Assembly (NCBI RefSeq): GCF_900095305.1
Contig: NZ_FMDO01000038.1
Span: forward strand, 1-64,000
Source: Proteiniborus sp. DW1
GTDB taxonomy: Bacteria > Bacillota > Clostridia > Tissierellales > Proteiniboraceae
Direction of reading: 5' to 3'
Length of the DNA: 64,000 bases
Both the position numbers and the translations under genes were made by a program. Within the stretch, counting starts at the first letter, position 1. Each line of letters opens with the position of its first letter. The notes beneath the pieces are model-generated. The model saw only the letters and a list, made by a program, of their open reading frames with translations. It was not told where the DNA came from and ran no database searches. Below, piece by piece: positions 1 to 8,953 of this stretch.

Positions 1-12
1 AGATATATTATA

Positions 13-756
13 TTAAATTAGTATACCTCCATCAACAACAATAACCTGCCCTGTAATATATTTTGACATATCACTAGCAAGAAAAGCTACAGCGTTAGCT
101 ATATCATCAGGTTCTCCTAATCTTTGTAATGTTATCTTTTCCAAGTATTGGTCTATAATCTTTTCAGGAAGCTTATCTGTCATATCAGTAGATATGAAAC
201 CTGGAGCTATTGCATTTACTCTAATATTCTTCTTACCTACTTCCTTAGCTAGTGACTTAGTAAAGCCAATAACACCTGCTTTTGACGCAGAATAATTACA
301 TTGGCCAGCATTCCCTGAAACTCCTACAATAGATGCTATATTAATAATACTGCAGTCTTTTTGTTTAATCATATTTCTAATTAAACATTTGGTAACATTA
401 AAGACTCCTTTTAGATTTACATCTATAACGTTATCCCATTCGTCCTCTGACATTCTCATTAATAGATTATCTTTTGTGATTCCTGCATTGTTTACTAATA
501 TGTCAATTTTAGAGAAATAATTCATTCCATCTTGAATCATTTTCTCTACATCATTCATTTTTGATACATCTGCTCTTATAGCTAATGCTCGCCTTCCCAT
601 ACTTTCTATTGTATCCTGCACCTGTTTTGACTGTTCCTCACTGCTAGTATATGAAAAAATTATGTCAGCACCAAGGGAAGCCAGTTTTAAAGCTACGGCT
701 TTTCCAATCCCTCTAGAGCCACCAGTGACTAAAGCTACCTTTCCATTAAGATTCAT
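13..756 (-). CDS. fabG: 3-oxoacyl-[ACP] reductase FabG
   Basis: NADPH-dependent reductase of the beta-keto group in type II fatty-acid synthesis; cytosolic. It is a 247-aa classical short-chain dehydrogenase: cofactor motif TGGSRGIG at residues 11-18, NNAG at 89-92, catalytic S142 and YSASK with Y155 and K159, ending in the usual VDGG. The ATG follows a GGGGTGGG Shine-Dalgarno sequence. It is the last gene of the fapR-plsX-fabH-fabK-fabD-fabG run inside the window, 11 nt after fabD; acpP and fabF would be expected beyond the left edge. Generic SDRs look alike, but position and motifs make FabG very likely. Confidence 0.96.
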   Translation of the reverse strand: MNLNGKVALVTGGSRGIGKAVALKLASLGADIIFSYTSSEEQSKQVQDTIESMGRRALAIRADVSKMNDVEKMIQDGMNYFSKIDILVNNAGITKDNLLMRMSEDEWDNVIDVNLKGVFNVTKCLIRNMIKQKDCSIINIASIVGVSGNAGQCNYSASKAGVIGFTKSLAKEVGKKNIRVNAIAPGFISTDMTDKLPEKIIDQYLEKITLQRLGEPDDIANAVAFLASDMSKYITGQVIVVDGGILI

Positions 757-767
757 TTTCCCACCCC

Positions 768-1715
768 TTAATTCCTGAGTATATTTATTAGATTTTCAAG
801 GTTCTCAAGATTTTCAATATTGTAGAGGTTCAACTCCTTTTTGTTCTTTTTACCTATTTTCTTTGCAAATCCTACTAGTGTTTTCCCAGGACCAATTTCT
901 ACAAATGTATCTACGCCATCATGCACCATACGTTCTATAGATTGTTCCCATAAAACTGGCATGGAAACCTGTTTTACCAATAAATCTTTAATTTCATTTT
1001 CATTACTTATATAATTCCCAGTAACATTTGAAATAACTTTTTTATCGAGTTTATTGATTTCTACTTTATTTAATTCTTCTTTTATTTTGTGACCTGCACC
1101 TTTTAGCATACTACAATGAAATGGAGCGCTAACAGATAGAACTGCGGCTCTCTTAGCTCCCATATCCTTAGCAATGCTGCATGCCTCATTTACTGCATCT
1201 ATTTCTCCTGAAATAACGACTTGCCCGGGGCAATTATAATTAGCACCTTCTACAATTCCTTTTTCACTAGCCTTTTTAATTATCTCTGCTACTTTAATAT
1301 TATCTAAGCCTAATATAGCAGCCATAGTACCCTTTCCTAAAGGGACAGCCTCTTGCATATACTTTCCTCTTTTTCTCACTAAGACTACAGCATCTTCAAA
1401 GTCTAAAGCTCCACCATACACTAATGCTGAATATTCTCCGAGGCTTAGTCCAGCACACACTTCTGCTGATAATCCATAATCCTCTATAACTCTTAGTATC
1501 GCAATAGATGTCGTTAAAATAGCAGGCTGGGTAAACTCAGTCTTCATCAATTCTGAATCTGGCCCCTCAAAACATAGCTTTTTCATATCTAATTTAAGCG
1601 CTTCACTAGAAGTTTCAAATATTCTATTAGCAACAGAATATTTTTCAGAAATTTCCTTGCCCATTCCTATATATTGTGCACCTTGACCTGGAAATAGAAA
1701 AGCCATCTTCTCCAT
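768..1715 (-). CDS. fabD: Malonyl-CoA:ACP transacylase FabD
   Basis: Transfers malonyl from CoA to acyl carrier protein to supply elongation units. The 315-aa protein opens with the family FPGQGAQ motif (residues 8-14), has the nucleophile elbow GLSLG with S91, and the catalytic-base region APFH with H200. Length is normal for the family. GAGGTG lies a few bases before the ATG. It sits between fabK (10-nt gap) and fabG in the FapR-controlled operon. The C-terminal end is rich in repeated ENLENLEN, probably an unimportant low-complexity tail. Confidence 0.96.
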   Translation of the reverse strand: MEKMAFLFPGQGAQYIGMGKEISEKYSVANRIFETSSEALKLDMKKLCFEGPDSELMKTEFTQPAILTTSIAILRVIEDYGLSAEVCAGLSLGEYSALVYGGALDFEDAVVLVRKRGKYMQEAVPLGKGTMAAILGLDNIKVAEIIKKASEKGIVEGANYNCPGQVVISGEIDAVNEACSIAKDMGAKRAAVLSVSAPFHCSMLKGAGHKIKEELNKVEINKLDKKVISNVTGNYISNENEIKDLLVKQVSMPVLWEQSIERMVHDGVDTFVEIGPGKTLVGFAKKIGKKNKKELNLYNIENLENLENLINILRN

Positions 1716-1725
1716 TTAATCACCT

Positions 1726-2664
1726 CTAAATACTAAGTATACTACTTCTTACTTTCTCAGCTTCTACCATAATATCCTGTATGACTTCCTTACATGTTTT
1801 GATGTCTTTTATTAATCCACTTATTTGACCTGCCATTACAGAGCCATTTTCAACATCTCCATCAACTACAGCTTTTCTTAACCTACCCACCCCAAATTTC
1901 TCTAGAGTTTCTATATCTGCATTCTGTTTTTCTAGCTCAATAAGTTTTTTTGTAAGTTTATTTCTTAATACTCTAACAGGATGACCTGTACTTCTTCCGG
2001 TAACTATTGCATCTCTATCTGATGATTTAATAATTGCATTTTTGTAGTTTTCGTGTACTCTGCACTCAACTGTACATACAAATCTAGTACCTATTTGAAC
2101 TCCTTTAGCGCCTAATGCCAAAGCTGCAACTAATCCTCTACCATCTGCTATTCCACCTGCTGCTATAACAGGTATATTGACCTCATCTGTCACCTGGGGT
2201 ATTAATGACATGGTAGTTAACTCCCCGATATGACCGCCTGCCTCAGTACCTTCTACAATAATTGCATCAGCTCCGATTTTTTCCATTCTTTTTCCCAACG
2301 CAACTGAAGGAACTACCGGTATTACTTTAGTCCCTATTTCTTTAAATTTACTAATATACTTACCAGGATTTCCTGCTCCAGTTGTTATTACTGGTACTCT
2401 CTCTTTGCATAAAAGCTCTATTATATCATCTACATGTGGGGATAATAGCATTACATTTACACCAAAAGGTTTATTAGTAAGTTTTCTGATTTTAGCTATT
2501 TCCTCTTTGACTACATTCTTAGGAGCAGCACCACATCCAATAATTCCTAAACCACCTGCATTAGATACAGCAGCAGCTAACTCGACTGTGGCTACCCAAG
2601 CCATTCCACCTTGTAAAATTGGATATTCAATATTTAGCAATTCGCATATTTCTGTTTTTATCAA
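1726..2664 (-). CDS. fabK: Enoyl-[ACP] reductase II (FMN-dependent) FabK
   Basis: Last reduction step of fatty-acid elongation. This 312-aa protein is the flavin TIM-barrel FabK type rather than the SDR-type FabI: it has ILQGGMAW near the N-terminus, GTEAGGH with H145 (aligned by motif with the catalytic His of FabK), and phosphate-binding GGIADGRG. FabK enzymes are intrinsically insensitive to triclosan, so the host is expected to be too if no FabI is present. It is separated from fabH by a single base, indicating co-translation. Nitronate monooxygenases share the fold, but location inside a fab operon favours FabK. Confidence 0.93.
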   Translation of the reverse strand: MIKTEICELLNIEYPILQGGMAWVATVELAAAVSNAGGLGIIGCGAAPKNVVKEEIAKIRKLTNKPFGVNVMLLSPHVDDIIELLCKERVPVITTGAGNPGKYISKFKEIGTKVIPVVPSVALGKRMEKIGADAIIVEGTEAGGHIGELTTMSLIPQVTDEVNIPVIAAGGIADGRGLVAALALGAKGVQIGTRFVCTVECRVHENYKNAIIKSSDRDAIVTGRSTGHPVRVLRNKLTKKLIELEKQNADIETLEKFGVGRLRKAVVDGDVENGSVMAGQISGLIKDIKTCKEVIQDIMVEAEKVRSSILSI

Positions 2665-2665
2665 T

Positions 2666-3682
2666 TTAGAATCCTCCTTTACTGTACCACCTTAACACCA
2701 TGGCTCCCCAAGTAAGGCCTCCACCAAATCCGATTAGTAAAACCACATCGTTATCTTTTATTTTATTTTTTCTCACTGCTTCATCTAAAGCTACCGGTAT
2801 GGAAGCAGAAGACATGTTTCCGTAATTCTCTAAATTGACATAAACTTTGTCTTCATCAAGTCTAAGCTTTTTTCTAGCAGATTCTATAATTCTTATATTT
2901 GCTTGATGAGGCACTAAATAATCAATATCACATATCTCCAGCTTGCTTTTTTCAACTACTTTTAGGGATATCTCTTCCATTTTCCTCACAGCAAATTTAA
3001 ACACTTCGTTACCTTCCATGTGTATATAATGTTGTTTGTTTCTAATGGTTTCTTCTGTGGCAGGCATTAGAGAACCACCAGCAGCAAGCTTTAAGAGATT
3101 CTTTCCTTCACCATCTGCACCTAGGTCTAAGCCTAATACTCCTCTACCTTCTGGAACTTCACTGATTACAGCAGCTCCTGCTCCATCTCCAAATAATACA
3201 CAGGTATTTCTATCGGTCCAGTCTGTTATTCTAGAAAGAGCTTCAGTGCCAATAAGTAGAATGTTGCTATATACACCGGAACGTACAAATGAATATGCGA
3301 CAGTAAGACCATACAAAAATCCTGAACAAGCTGCTTCCAAGTCAAATGCAGCAGCATTCTTACATTTTAATCCTTCCTGTACTAAGCAAGCTGTAGAAGG
3401 AAACATCATATCTGGAGTTACAGTTGCTACAATAATTAAATCTATATCCTCTGGTTCTAATTTTGCAGCTTCTAAGGCTTTTTCTGCTGCTTTAATTGCC
3501 ATATATGATGAACCCTTTTCTTTATCAAGAATTCTTCTTTCTTTTATTCCAGTTCGTGTTCTTATCCATTCATCTGAAGTTTCCACCATTTTCTCTAAAT
3601 CAAGATTAGTTAGTACCTTTTCAGGAACATAGCTTCCTGTGCCAATTATTCCAACACTCTTAAAACTTCTCTTCTGTGTCAT
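2666..3682 (-). CDS. fabH: 3-oxoacyl-[ACP] synthase III FabH
   Basis: Starts fatty-acid chains by condensing acyl-CoA with malonyl-ACP. The 338-aa thiolase-fold protein has the Cys-His-Asn triad: C119 in EAACSGF, H259 in PHQANI, N289 in YGNMSSAS. An AGGAGG site precedes the ATG by 5 nt, and the start overlaps the plsX stop by 23 nt, so the two are translationally coupled. In low-GC Gram-positives this enzyme often selects branched-chain primers; the specificity here cannot be told from sequence. Confidence 0.96.
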   Translation of the reverse strand: MTQKRSFKSVGIIGTGSYVPEKVLTNLDLEKMVETSDEWIRTRTGIKERRILDKEKGSSYMAIKAAEKALEAAKLEPEDIDLIIVATVTPDMMFPSTACLVQEGLKCKNAAAFDLEAACSGFLYGLTVAYSFVRSGVYSNILLIGTEALSRITDWTDRNTCVLFGDGAGAAVISEVPEGRGVLGLDLGADGEGKNLLKLAAGGSLMPATEETIRNKQHYIHMEGNEVFKFAVRKMEEISLKVVEKSKLEICDIDYLVPHQANIRIIESARKKLRLDEDKVYVNLENYGNMSSASIPVALDEAVRKNKIKDNDVVLLIGFGGGLTWGAMVLRWYSKGGF

Positions 3683-4679
3683 AATTACCTCCTAGAATGT
3701 TTACCTCAGCCTCTATTTTTTCAATTACTTTATTTTCTACAAATACCTTAGCTTGTTTAATTGCATTCTTAATGGCTTTTGAATCTGAGCTCCCATGGGC
3801 TTTTATTACAACCCCCTTAGTACCTAATAATGGCGCTCCTCCATATTCAGTATAGTCTAGTCTTTTCTTAAACTTCCTTAAGCCAGGCTTTAATAATAAA
3901 GCACCTATTTTGCTAGTAAAAGAACTCATAAATTCTTCTTTTAACATACTGAAAATTGACATAGCAAGACCTTCAGTTAGCTTCAATATAACATTTCCTA
4001 CAAATCCATCACACACTATTACATCGGTATTTCCTTCTGGAATATCCCTCGCTTCTACGTTCCCATTAAAATTTATATTAGTATTTTTTAATAGTTCATA
4101 AGCTTCTTTTGATAGTTCGTTTCCTTTCCCTTCTTCAATGCCAATATTAACAAGTGAAACTTTTGGATTGGAAATATCTAATATTTTTTCTGCATATATT
4201 GAGCCCATTATTGCAAATTGCTGAAGATATTTTGCTTTACAATCAGTATTAGCCCCTGCATCTAATAATAGTGATATTCCCTTCTTAGTAGGATAAGGAA
4301 TAGCAAGCGCTGCTCTGTCCACTCCCTTAATCCTCTTAACAATTAGAATGCCTCCTGTTAGTAATGCACCAGTACTTCCAGAAGATACGAAGGCATCTGC
4401 TTCTTTATCCTTAACAAGATTAAGTCCAATTACCATTGATGATTGTTTTTTTCTCCTTATAGCCATGGCCGGTTCTTCATCATTAGTAATGAATTCCTCT
4501 GAATTAATAATCCGTATTTTATCATTCTTATACTCATACTTTGATAATTCTTCTTTGATTTTTCCCTCATCTCCAATAAGAATTATTGTGACTCCCAGCT
4601 CATTTGTTGCATCGATACTACCTTTTACTGTAGCTAATAAACCTTGATCCCCACCCATTGCATCTACAGCTATTATCAT
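3660..4679 (-). CDS. plsX: Phosphate acyltransferase PlsX
   Basis: Makes acyl-phosphate from acyl-ACP, linking fatty-acid synthesis to phospholipid synthesis; the partner PlsY is encoded in this window at 47887-48486. The protein starts [11 protein letters not shown], the family N-terminus, and contains the [12 protein letters not shown] segment and [10 protein letters not shown] take the ATG at 4679 (339 aa), one base after the fapR stop, with GGGAGGAG 7 nt upstream, instead of an in-frame start 39 nt further upstream inside fapR. Cytosolic or peripheral at the membrane. Confidence 0.95.
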   Translation of the reverse strand: MIIAVDAMGGDQGLLATVKGSIDATNELGVTIILIGDEGKIKEELSKYEYKNDKIRIINSEEFITNDEEPAMAIRRKKQSSMVIGLNLVKDKEADAFVSSGSTGALLTGGILIVKRIKGVDRAALAIPYPTKKGISLLLDAGANTDCKAKYLQQFAIMGSIYAEKILDISNPKVSLVNIGIEEGKGNELSKEAYELLKNTNINFNGNVEARDIPEGNTDVIVCDGFVGNVILKLTEGLAMSIFSMLKEEFMSSFTSKIGALLLKPGLRKFKKRLDYTEYGGAPLLGTKGVVIKAHGSSDSKAIKNAIKQAKVFVENKVIEKIEAEVNILGGNYDTEEKF

Positions 4680-4680
4680 A

Positions 4681-5262
4681 TTAAATCTCCTCCCGATTAT
4701 TCTGTTCAATAGAAACAAGAATGAACTTTCCCCTAAAAACTTGCTTCTGTCCTACATAAGTAAAAACATGTACAAAGTATTTGTTACCTCTTTTTCTAAT
4801 TACTTCTGCCTTTGCAATAAGCTTTTCTCCCGCCTTAACTAAATCCTTATATTTTACATTTGCAACCCCTGTCAATGCAACGTCAGCGTCTATTACCGCA
4901 ATAGCTAGAGACTCAGCTTGAGCATAGATATTATGTCCTCTCACCACACTTGTTTTTAAAAAGGCCATACTCTCATCTGTTTCAAGTATTGAAATACCTT
5001 TCTTGCCTAAGTCAATATCTACAAGCTCTCCTACGATTTCAGTCCCTCCAATTGTCCTAACCTTCGAGTAACTTTTCTCAGCTACGTTTTTTATTCTTTC
5101 TCTCAATTCAGGTATCCCAAGCTCTAATCTATCTAGCCTTATAGTTTGAATGCTTACATTAAACATTTGCATTAACTCTTCATCAGTTAGAAAAGGATCC
5201 CCTTTTAATTTTTCAATAAGTTTTTTATGTCTGTCTTTTTTGCTAAGCTTTCCAATACTCAT
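4681..5262 (-). CDS. fapR: Fatty-acid and phospholipid synthesis repressor FapR
   Basis: Transcriptional repressor that releases DNA when it binds malonyl-CoA (known for the Bacillus family). The 193-aa protein has an N-terminal DeoR-like helix-turn-helix (about residues 18-45, [11 protein letters not shown] then QTIRLDRL) and a C-terminal hot-dog fold effector domain. The start is set at the ATG 5262: GAGGTG lies 6 nt before it, whereas the in-frame GTG 9 nt upstream is part of that Shine-Dalgarno sequence. First gene of the fab operon. The matching 17-bp operator is directly upstream (5291-5307), so autoregulation is expected. Confidence 0.94.
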   Translation of the reverse strand: MSIGKLSKKDRHKKLIEKLKGDPFLTDEELMQMFNVSIQTIRLDRLELGIPELRERIKNVAEKSYSKVRTIGGTEIVGELVDIDLGKKGISILETDESMAFLKTSVVRGHNIYAQAESLAIAVIDADVALTGVANVKYKDLVKAGEKLIAKAEVIRKRGNKYFVHVFTYVGQKQVFRGKFILVSIEQNNREEI

Positions 5263-5290
5263 AATCTTCACCTCGAGTTAATACTTGTAT

Positions 5291-5307
5291 TTAGTACCTG
5301 ATACTAA
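5291..5307. promoter_or_regulatory. FapR operator
   Basis: The sequence is TTAGTACCTGATACTAA, an inverted repeat matching the known FapR box (from memory of the Bacillus consensus). It begins 5 bp downstream of the -10 of the fapR promoter, covering the start of transcription, so bound FapR would block initiation of fapR-plsX-fabHKDG. Confidence 0.9.
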
Positions 5308-5312
5308 TATTA

Positions 5313-5341
5313 AGTATACATCGTTAATATATAAAAATCAA
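5313..5341 (-). promoter_or_regulatory. Sigma-A promoter of fapR operon
   Basis: On the minus strand TTGATT (5336-5341) and TATACT (5313-5318) are separated by exactly 17 bp. It lies between the rpmF terminator and fapR, with the FapR box just downstream. Confidence 0.8.
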
Positions 5342-5353
5342 GGATATTTTTGC

Positions 5354-5385
5354 AAAAAAAAAGATAGTGATCTTATACACTATCT
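5354..5385 (-). terminator. Terminator of DUF177-rpmF
   Basis: Minus-strand hairpin AGATAGTG / CACTATCT (arms 5378-5385 and 5362-5369, 8-nt loop), followed by a run of T. It lies just after the rpmF stop and before the fapR promoter. Confidence 0.85.
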
Positions 5386-5396
5386 CTTTTTATACA

Positions 5397-5576
5397 TTAT
5401 TCAACAGATACAACTTCTTTGTTTTTATAATACCCACAAGATTTACATACTCTATGTGGTAGCTTTGGCTCGTGGCATTGTGGGCATTCTACTACAGTTG
5501 CCTTTGTTAATACTTGAGCTGAAGCTCTTCTTTTATCCCTTCTCGCTTTAGATGTCTTACGCTTTGGTACTGCCAT
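5397..5576 (-). CDS. rpmF: Ribosomal protein bL32
   Basis: Small component of the large ribosomal subunit, 59 aa. It begins [18 protein letters not shown], typical of bL32, and carries a zinc ribbon of four cysteines: C31, C34, C44 and C47 (CPQC ... CKSC). AAGGAGGTG lies upstream of the ATG. It follows the DUF177 gene by 19 nt, the standard bacterial arrangement, and is followed by a terminator. This is the zinc-binding (C+) form. Confidence 0.97.
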   Translation of the reverse strand: MAVPKRKTSKARRDKRRASAQVLTKATVVECPQCHEPKLPHRVCKSCGYYKNKEVVSVE

Positions 5577-5595
5577 TTAAAAACACCTCCTTAAA

Positions 5596-6099
5596 TCAAT
5601 CAAATAAATCCTTTAGTTTAGCTAGGCGAGGATCAATTTCTTGAATATCACAGCTACATTCCTCTATATTCAAGTCTTTTCCACAGACTAGGCATAATCC
5701 TCTGCAGTTATCATTGCATAGTGATTTCATAGGTAAAGACAATAAAATAGAGGTTAAAACTTGTTCTTTTATTTCTAGATGGTCATTATCATAATAGAAC
5801 ACAGGCTCATCATCTGTATCTAATGACTGAGAAGTTTCCATAAGTCTTCCTGATAAAACAGTCTCTGCTTTATTGACAAACTCTTTTAGACATCGTGCAC
5901 AGTTTTCATAATATTCATATGAAACCTTAGCATTAAGATACAAGTCATCATCTGTCTTATAAACACTGCCCTTTACTATCACTGGATTAGCCAGTACAAT
6001 CTCACCTGAAGTTGACTGTATTTTTACCAGATCCAAGGAGTGTTCAAAGTCAATTTCGTAAACTGTTCTATCAATAAGCCTTGATAGATCTATCTTCAT
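5596..6099 (-). CDS. YceD/DUF177 family protein
   Basis: Conserved protein nearly always encoded upstream of rpmF; YceD relatives have been linked to 23S rRNA accumulation, but the mechanism is not settled. The 167-aa protein ends with the family cysteine pattern (CNDNCRGLC, CGKD, then CSC) and an internal CARCL, suggesting metal binding. I place the start at ATG 6099: GAGGTG is 6 nt before it, and the upstream GTG is part of that site. Corresponds to ylbN in the Bacillus ylb cluster. Confidence 0.88.
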   Translation of the reverse strand: MKIDLSRLIDRTVYEIDFEHSLDLVKIQSTSGEIVLANPVIVKGSVYKTDDDLYLNAKVSYEYYENCARCLKEFVNKAETVLSGRLMETSQSLDTDDEPVFYYDNDHLEIKEQVLTSILLSLPMKSLCNDNCRGLCLVCGKDLNIEECSCDIQEIDPRLAKLKDLFD

Positions 6100-6190
6100 T
6101 AAGTTCACCTCTTAAACATTGCCAAATTTTATTATATATAAGTTATAGATAGTTTGTCAAGAATAAATGTTGCATTATCAAATAATAGCA

Positions 6191-6214
6191 CAGAAAGGCA
6201 GGAAAAACCTGCCT
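6191..6214 (-). terminator. Probable terminator of ackA
   Basis: Perfect 7-bp hairpin AGGCAGG/CCTGCCT with a 5-nt loop (arms 6196-6202 and 6208-6214). The ackA stop codon TAG forms the base of the stem. The following T stretch (TTCTG) is short, so efficiency is uncertain. Confidence 0.6.
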
Positions 6215-7409
6215 ATTTTAATATTAACATTTTAGTGTCTCTAGCTATCATTAGTTCTTCATTAGTAGGAATAACAAATATTGCTGTGGAAGTTAAATCT
6301 CTATTAAGTTGTGCTTCTTTACCTCTTACATTATTTAACTCTGGGTCTATTTTAATACCTAGACACTCTAAACCTTCACATACCTTTTCTCTAATATAGC
6401 CTGAGTTTTCACCAATACCTGCAGTAAATACTAATGCATCAATACTACACATAGTAGCTACATAAGCACCAACATATTTTTTGACTCTATTAACGAAAAC
6501 ATCTAATGCAAGTTTAGCTCTTTCATTTCCTTCTTCAGTTGCTATTTCTAAATCTCTAAAGTCACTGCTAAGTCCTGAAATACCTAATACTCCAGATTTC
6601 TTATTTAGCATATCGTTAACTTGTTCGAATGTCATGTTTTCTTTATCCATAATAAATGGAATAATTGCTGGGTCAATATCTCCTGATCTAGTTCCCATTG
6701 CTAAACCTTCTAAAGGAGTAAAACCCATACTTGTATCCATAGATTTTCCACCTTGTACTGCACATATACTAGAGCCATTTCCTAGGTGACAAGTAACTAT
6801 ATTCAAATCTTTAATGTCTTTACCTAGTAATTCAGCAGCTCTATTAGCTACATATTTATGAGAAGTACCATGGAAGCCATATCTTCTAATTTTATATTTC
6901 TCGTAGAATTCGTAAGGTATAGGGTATATATAGTTATCAGACTCCATAGTTTGATGGAAAGCTGTATCAAACACAGCTACCATAGGTGTATTTGGCATAA
7001 GCTCTCTACAAGCTTCTATCCCTATGATATTTGGTGGATTATGTAATGGTGCTAGCTCTACACATTCCTCTATAGCTTTCATTACATCGTCATCAATTAC
7101 CACAGATTCAGCAAATTTTTCTCCACCATGAACAACTCTATGTCCTACTGCAACTATTTCATCCATAGATTTTATAACTCCATGATTTGGATCAACTATT
7201 GCATCTAAAACTATCTCTAATGCAACTTTGTGATTATCCATTGGTTTTTCAATTACCACATCTTCTTTACCAGTTGGTTTATGTTTGATTCTAGAGCCTT
7301 CAATTCCTATTCTCTCAGCTAAACCCTTTGCCAATACAAATTCATTTGACATGTCTATTAACTGATATTTTAATGAAGAACTACCACAATTAATAACTAA
7401 AATATTCAT
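6213..7409 (-). CDS. ackA: Acetate kinase
   Basis: Interconverts acetyl-phosphate + ADP and acetate + ATP; in fermenters it yields ATP. The 398-aa ASKHA-fold protein begins [15 protein letters not shown], contains [27 protein letters not shown] and GTRSGDIDP, all acetate-kinase signatures. AGGAGG precedes the ATG. No pta is present in the window. It lies between rpmF/DUF177 and divergent tmcAL, an insertion relative to the Bacillus ylb order. Confidence 0.97.
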   Translation of the reverse strand: MNILVINCGSSSLKYQLIDMSNEFVLAKGLAERIGIEGSRIKHKPTGKEDVVIEKPMDNHKVALEIVLDAIVDPNHGVIKSMDEIVAVGHRVVHGGEKFAESVVIDDDVMKAIEECVELAPLHNPPNIIGIEACRELMPNTPMVAVFDTAFHQTMESDNYIYPIPYEFYEKYKIRRYGFHGTSHKYVANRAAELLGKDIKDLNIVTCHLGNGSSICAVQGGKSMDTSMGFTPLEGLAMGTRSGDIDPAIIPFIMDKENMTFEQVNDMLNKKSGVLGISGLSSDFRDLEIATEEGNERAKLALDVFVNRVKKYVGAYVATMCSIDALVFTAGIGENSGYIREKVCEGLECLGIKIDPELNNVRGKEAQLNRDLTSTAIFVIPTNEELMIARDTKMLILK

Positions 7410-7502
7410 TTTATACCTCCTATATGTTTACATATTCACAACTTCCATAATATTATAATACGACAAAAAAATCAACTATATAAAGATTATTTCCATTTTA
7501 AT

Positions 7503-7531
7503 TTATTAATAATCTCTTTTAATGCTATAAT
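7503..7531 (+). promoter_or_regulatory. Possible promoter of tmcAL
   Basis: TTATTA (7503-7508), 17 bp, then TATAAT (7526-7531). The -10 is perfect and the -35 weak. It is correctly placed 55 bp before the tmcAL start in the divergent gap with ackA. Confidence 0.4.
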
Positions 7532-7586
7532 AACATATATGAGCATTTAAAAACACGACTTCGTGCCTTAAATATTGGAGGTTTTT

Positions 7587-8843
7587 ATGAGAATAGTAGG
7601 ACTTATTACTGAATATAATCCCTTTCACAATGGACATCTTTATCATTTAAATAAATCTAAGAGTATCACTAATTCTGAGTACTCTGTAGCGATTATGAGC
7701 GGAAATTTTTTGCAAAGAGGAGAACCTGCATTAGTTGATAAGTGGACTAGAGCAAAAATGGCTATAGATAATGGGGTTGATTTAGTTATTGAACTCCCGG
7801 TAATATACGCATGTCAAAGCGCAGAAATATTTGCTTTTGGTGCTATAAAAATACTTGATAGCCTTGGCATTATAGATAGTGTTTGTTTTGGAAGTGAGTC
7901 AGGGAATATTAAGGAATTAGATTGCATTGCAGAAATATTAAATAATGAGCCCGAACTTTTTAGAGAGTGCTTGAAAATAGGATTAAGTCAAGGACACTCT
8001 TATCCAAAAGCAAGAGAATATGCTCTTACCAAATATATTGAAAGTTCTAACCTTTTTGATCCATCAACTATAAACAGCATTGTTTCTAATCCAAATAATA
8101 TTCTATCAATAGAATACCTAAAATCATTAAAAAAAATCGACAGTAGCATTAAACCTTATACATTAAAAAGAAAGCACTCTAACTATCATGATAAATCTCT
8201 TACTGGCACTATATCCAGTGCAACTGCAATTCGAGAGCAGCTTATAAATAATACTTCAATAGAGAATATTAAGCATGTAGTCCCTAGCAAAACTTATAAG
8301 TATCTAGAGGACTTCTATAATGAATATAGAGGCTTTAATTATCTCGATAATTATTCTACGATTCTACTATATTTACTTAGAAACAGTACTTCTGATAGCT
8401 TGAAGAATATTTTAGATGTAAATGAAGGATTAGACAATAGAATTATAGATTGTTCTACAAAATATAGTTCAATTTATGACATATTAGATTGTATAAACAC
8501 TAAGCGATATACAATGACACGATTAAAAAGGATTTTTACTCATTTATTACTAAATTTAAATAAAGAAATAGTACATGAACTTGTTCCAATCGGTCCTCAA
8601 TACATAAGAGTCTTAGGAGCAAACTCTAAGGGTATTGAAATATTAAAGATGGCAAAAAAATCTAGTAAATTACCAATCATCACAAAGTTTGCTGATTATA
8701 TTAAACTAAATAATGCCCTTGTAAGTCAAATGATAGAATTAGATAAAAAAGCTACGGACATATATGAATTAGGCCTGAGTAAAGACAAATCAAAAGTTAA
8801 CTTGGACTATACCACGTCACCTTACATTAAACTAGCTAATTGA
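7587..8843 (+). CDS. tmcAL: tRNA(Met) cytidine acetate ligase (TmcAL/YlbM)
   Basis: Makes N4-acetylcytidine at the wobble base of elongator tRNA-Met using acetate and ATP (known for the Bacillus enzyme). The 418-aa protein opens with a nucleotidyltransferase motif, EYNPFHNGH with H14-x-x-H17, followed by SGNFLQRGEP. The ATG at 7587 follows TTGGAGG, so I prefer it to the in-frame TTG 12 nt upstream. It is one of few plus-strand genes and is followed by ylbJ, as in Bacillus-like neighbourhoods. It lies back-to-back with acetate kinase, which produces or consumes its substrate acetate. Confidence 0.92.
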   Translation: MRIVGLITEYNPFHNGHLYHLNKSKSITNSEYSVAIMSGNFLQRGEPALVDKWTRAKMAIDNGVDLVIELPVIYACQSAEIFAFGAIKILDSLGIIDSVCFGSESGNIKELDCIAEILNNEPELFRECLKIGLSQGHSYPKAREYALTKYIESSNLFDPSTINSIVSNPNNILSIEYLKSLKKIDSSIKPYTLKRKHSNYHDKSLTGTISSATAIREQLINNTSIENIKHVVPSKTYKYLEDFYNEYRGFNYLDNYSTILLYLLRNSTSDSLKNILDVNEGLDNRIIDCSTKYSSIYDILDCINTKRYTMTRLKRIFTHLLLNLNKEIVHELVPIGPQYIRVLGANSKGIEILKMAKKSSKLPIITKFADYIKLNNALVSQMIELDKKATDIYELGLSKDKSKVNLDYTTSPYIKLAN

Positions 8844-8847
8844 CGCC

Positions 8848-8875
8848 TTAGCAAAATTTTAAATTAATTTGCTAA
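8848..8875 (+). terminator. Hairpin after tmcAL, weak terminator
   Basis: 8-bp perfect stem TTAGCAAA/TTTGCTAA (8848-8855 and 8868-8875) with a 12-nt AT-rich loop. No T run follows, so it may only protect the 3' end or slow polymerase. Confidence 0.35.
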
Positions 8876-8918
8876 TAGTAGCAGTTATGTAGGATAAGTG
8901 GCTAACATAATATTAAAA

Positions 8919-8950
8919 AGACCTCAATATAATGTATTAGTAGGAGGTCT
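8919..8950 (+). promoter_or_regulatory. Hairpin masking the ylbJ ribosome-binding site
   Basis: AGACCTC (8919-8925) is perfectly complementary to GAGGTCT (8944-8950), which contains the GGAGGT Shine-Dalgarno of ylbJ 4 nt before its ATG. If folded, the leader would block translation. The sequence shows the pairing; any regulatory role is inference. Confidence 0.4.
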
Positions 8951-8953
8951 ATT

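Noticed and set aside
3036-3632. Plus-strand frame of 198 codons
   Set aside because: Antisense to fabH, serine/proline-rich as expected for the complement of a conserved gene.
5285-5551. Plus-strand frame of 88 codons over the fapR leader and rpmF
   Set aside because: Antisense to rpmF and the FapR-controlled promoter; no conserved features.
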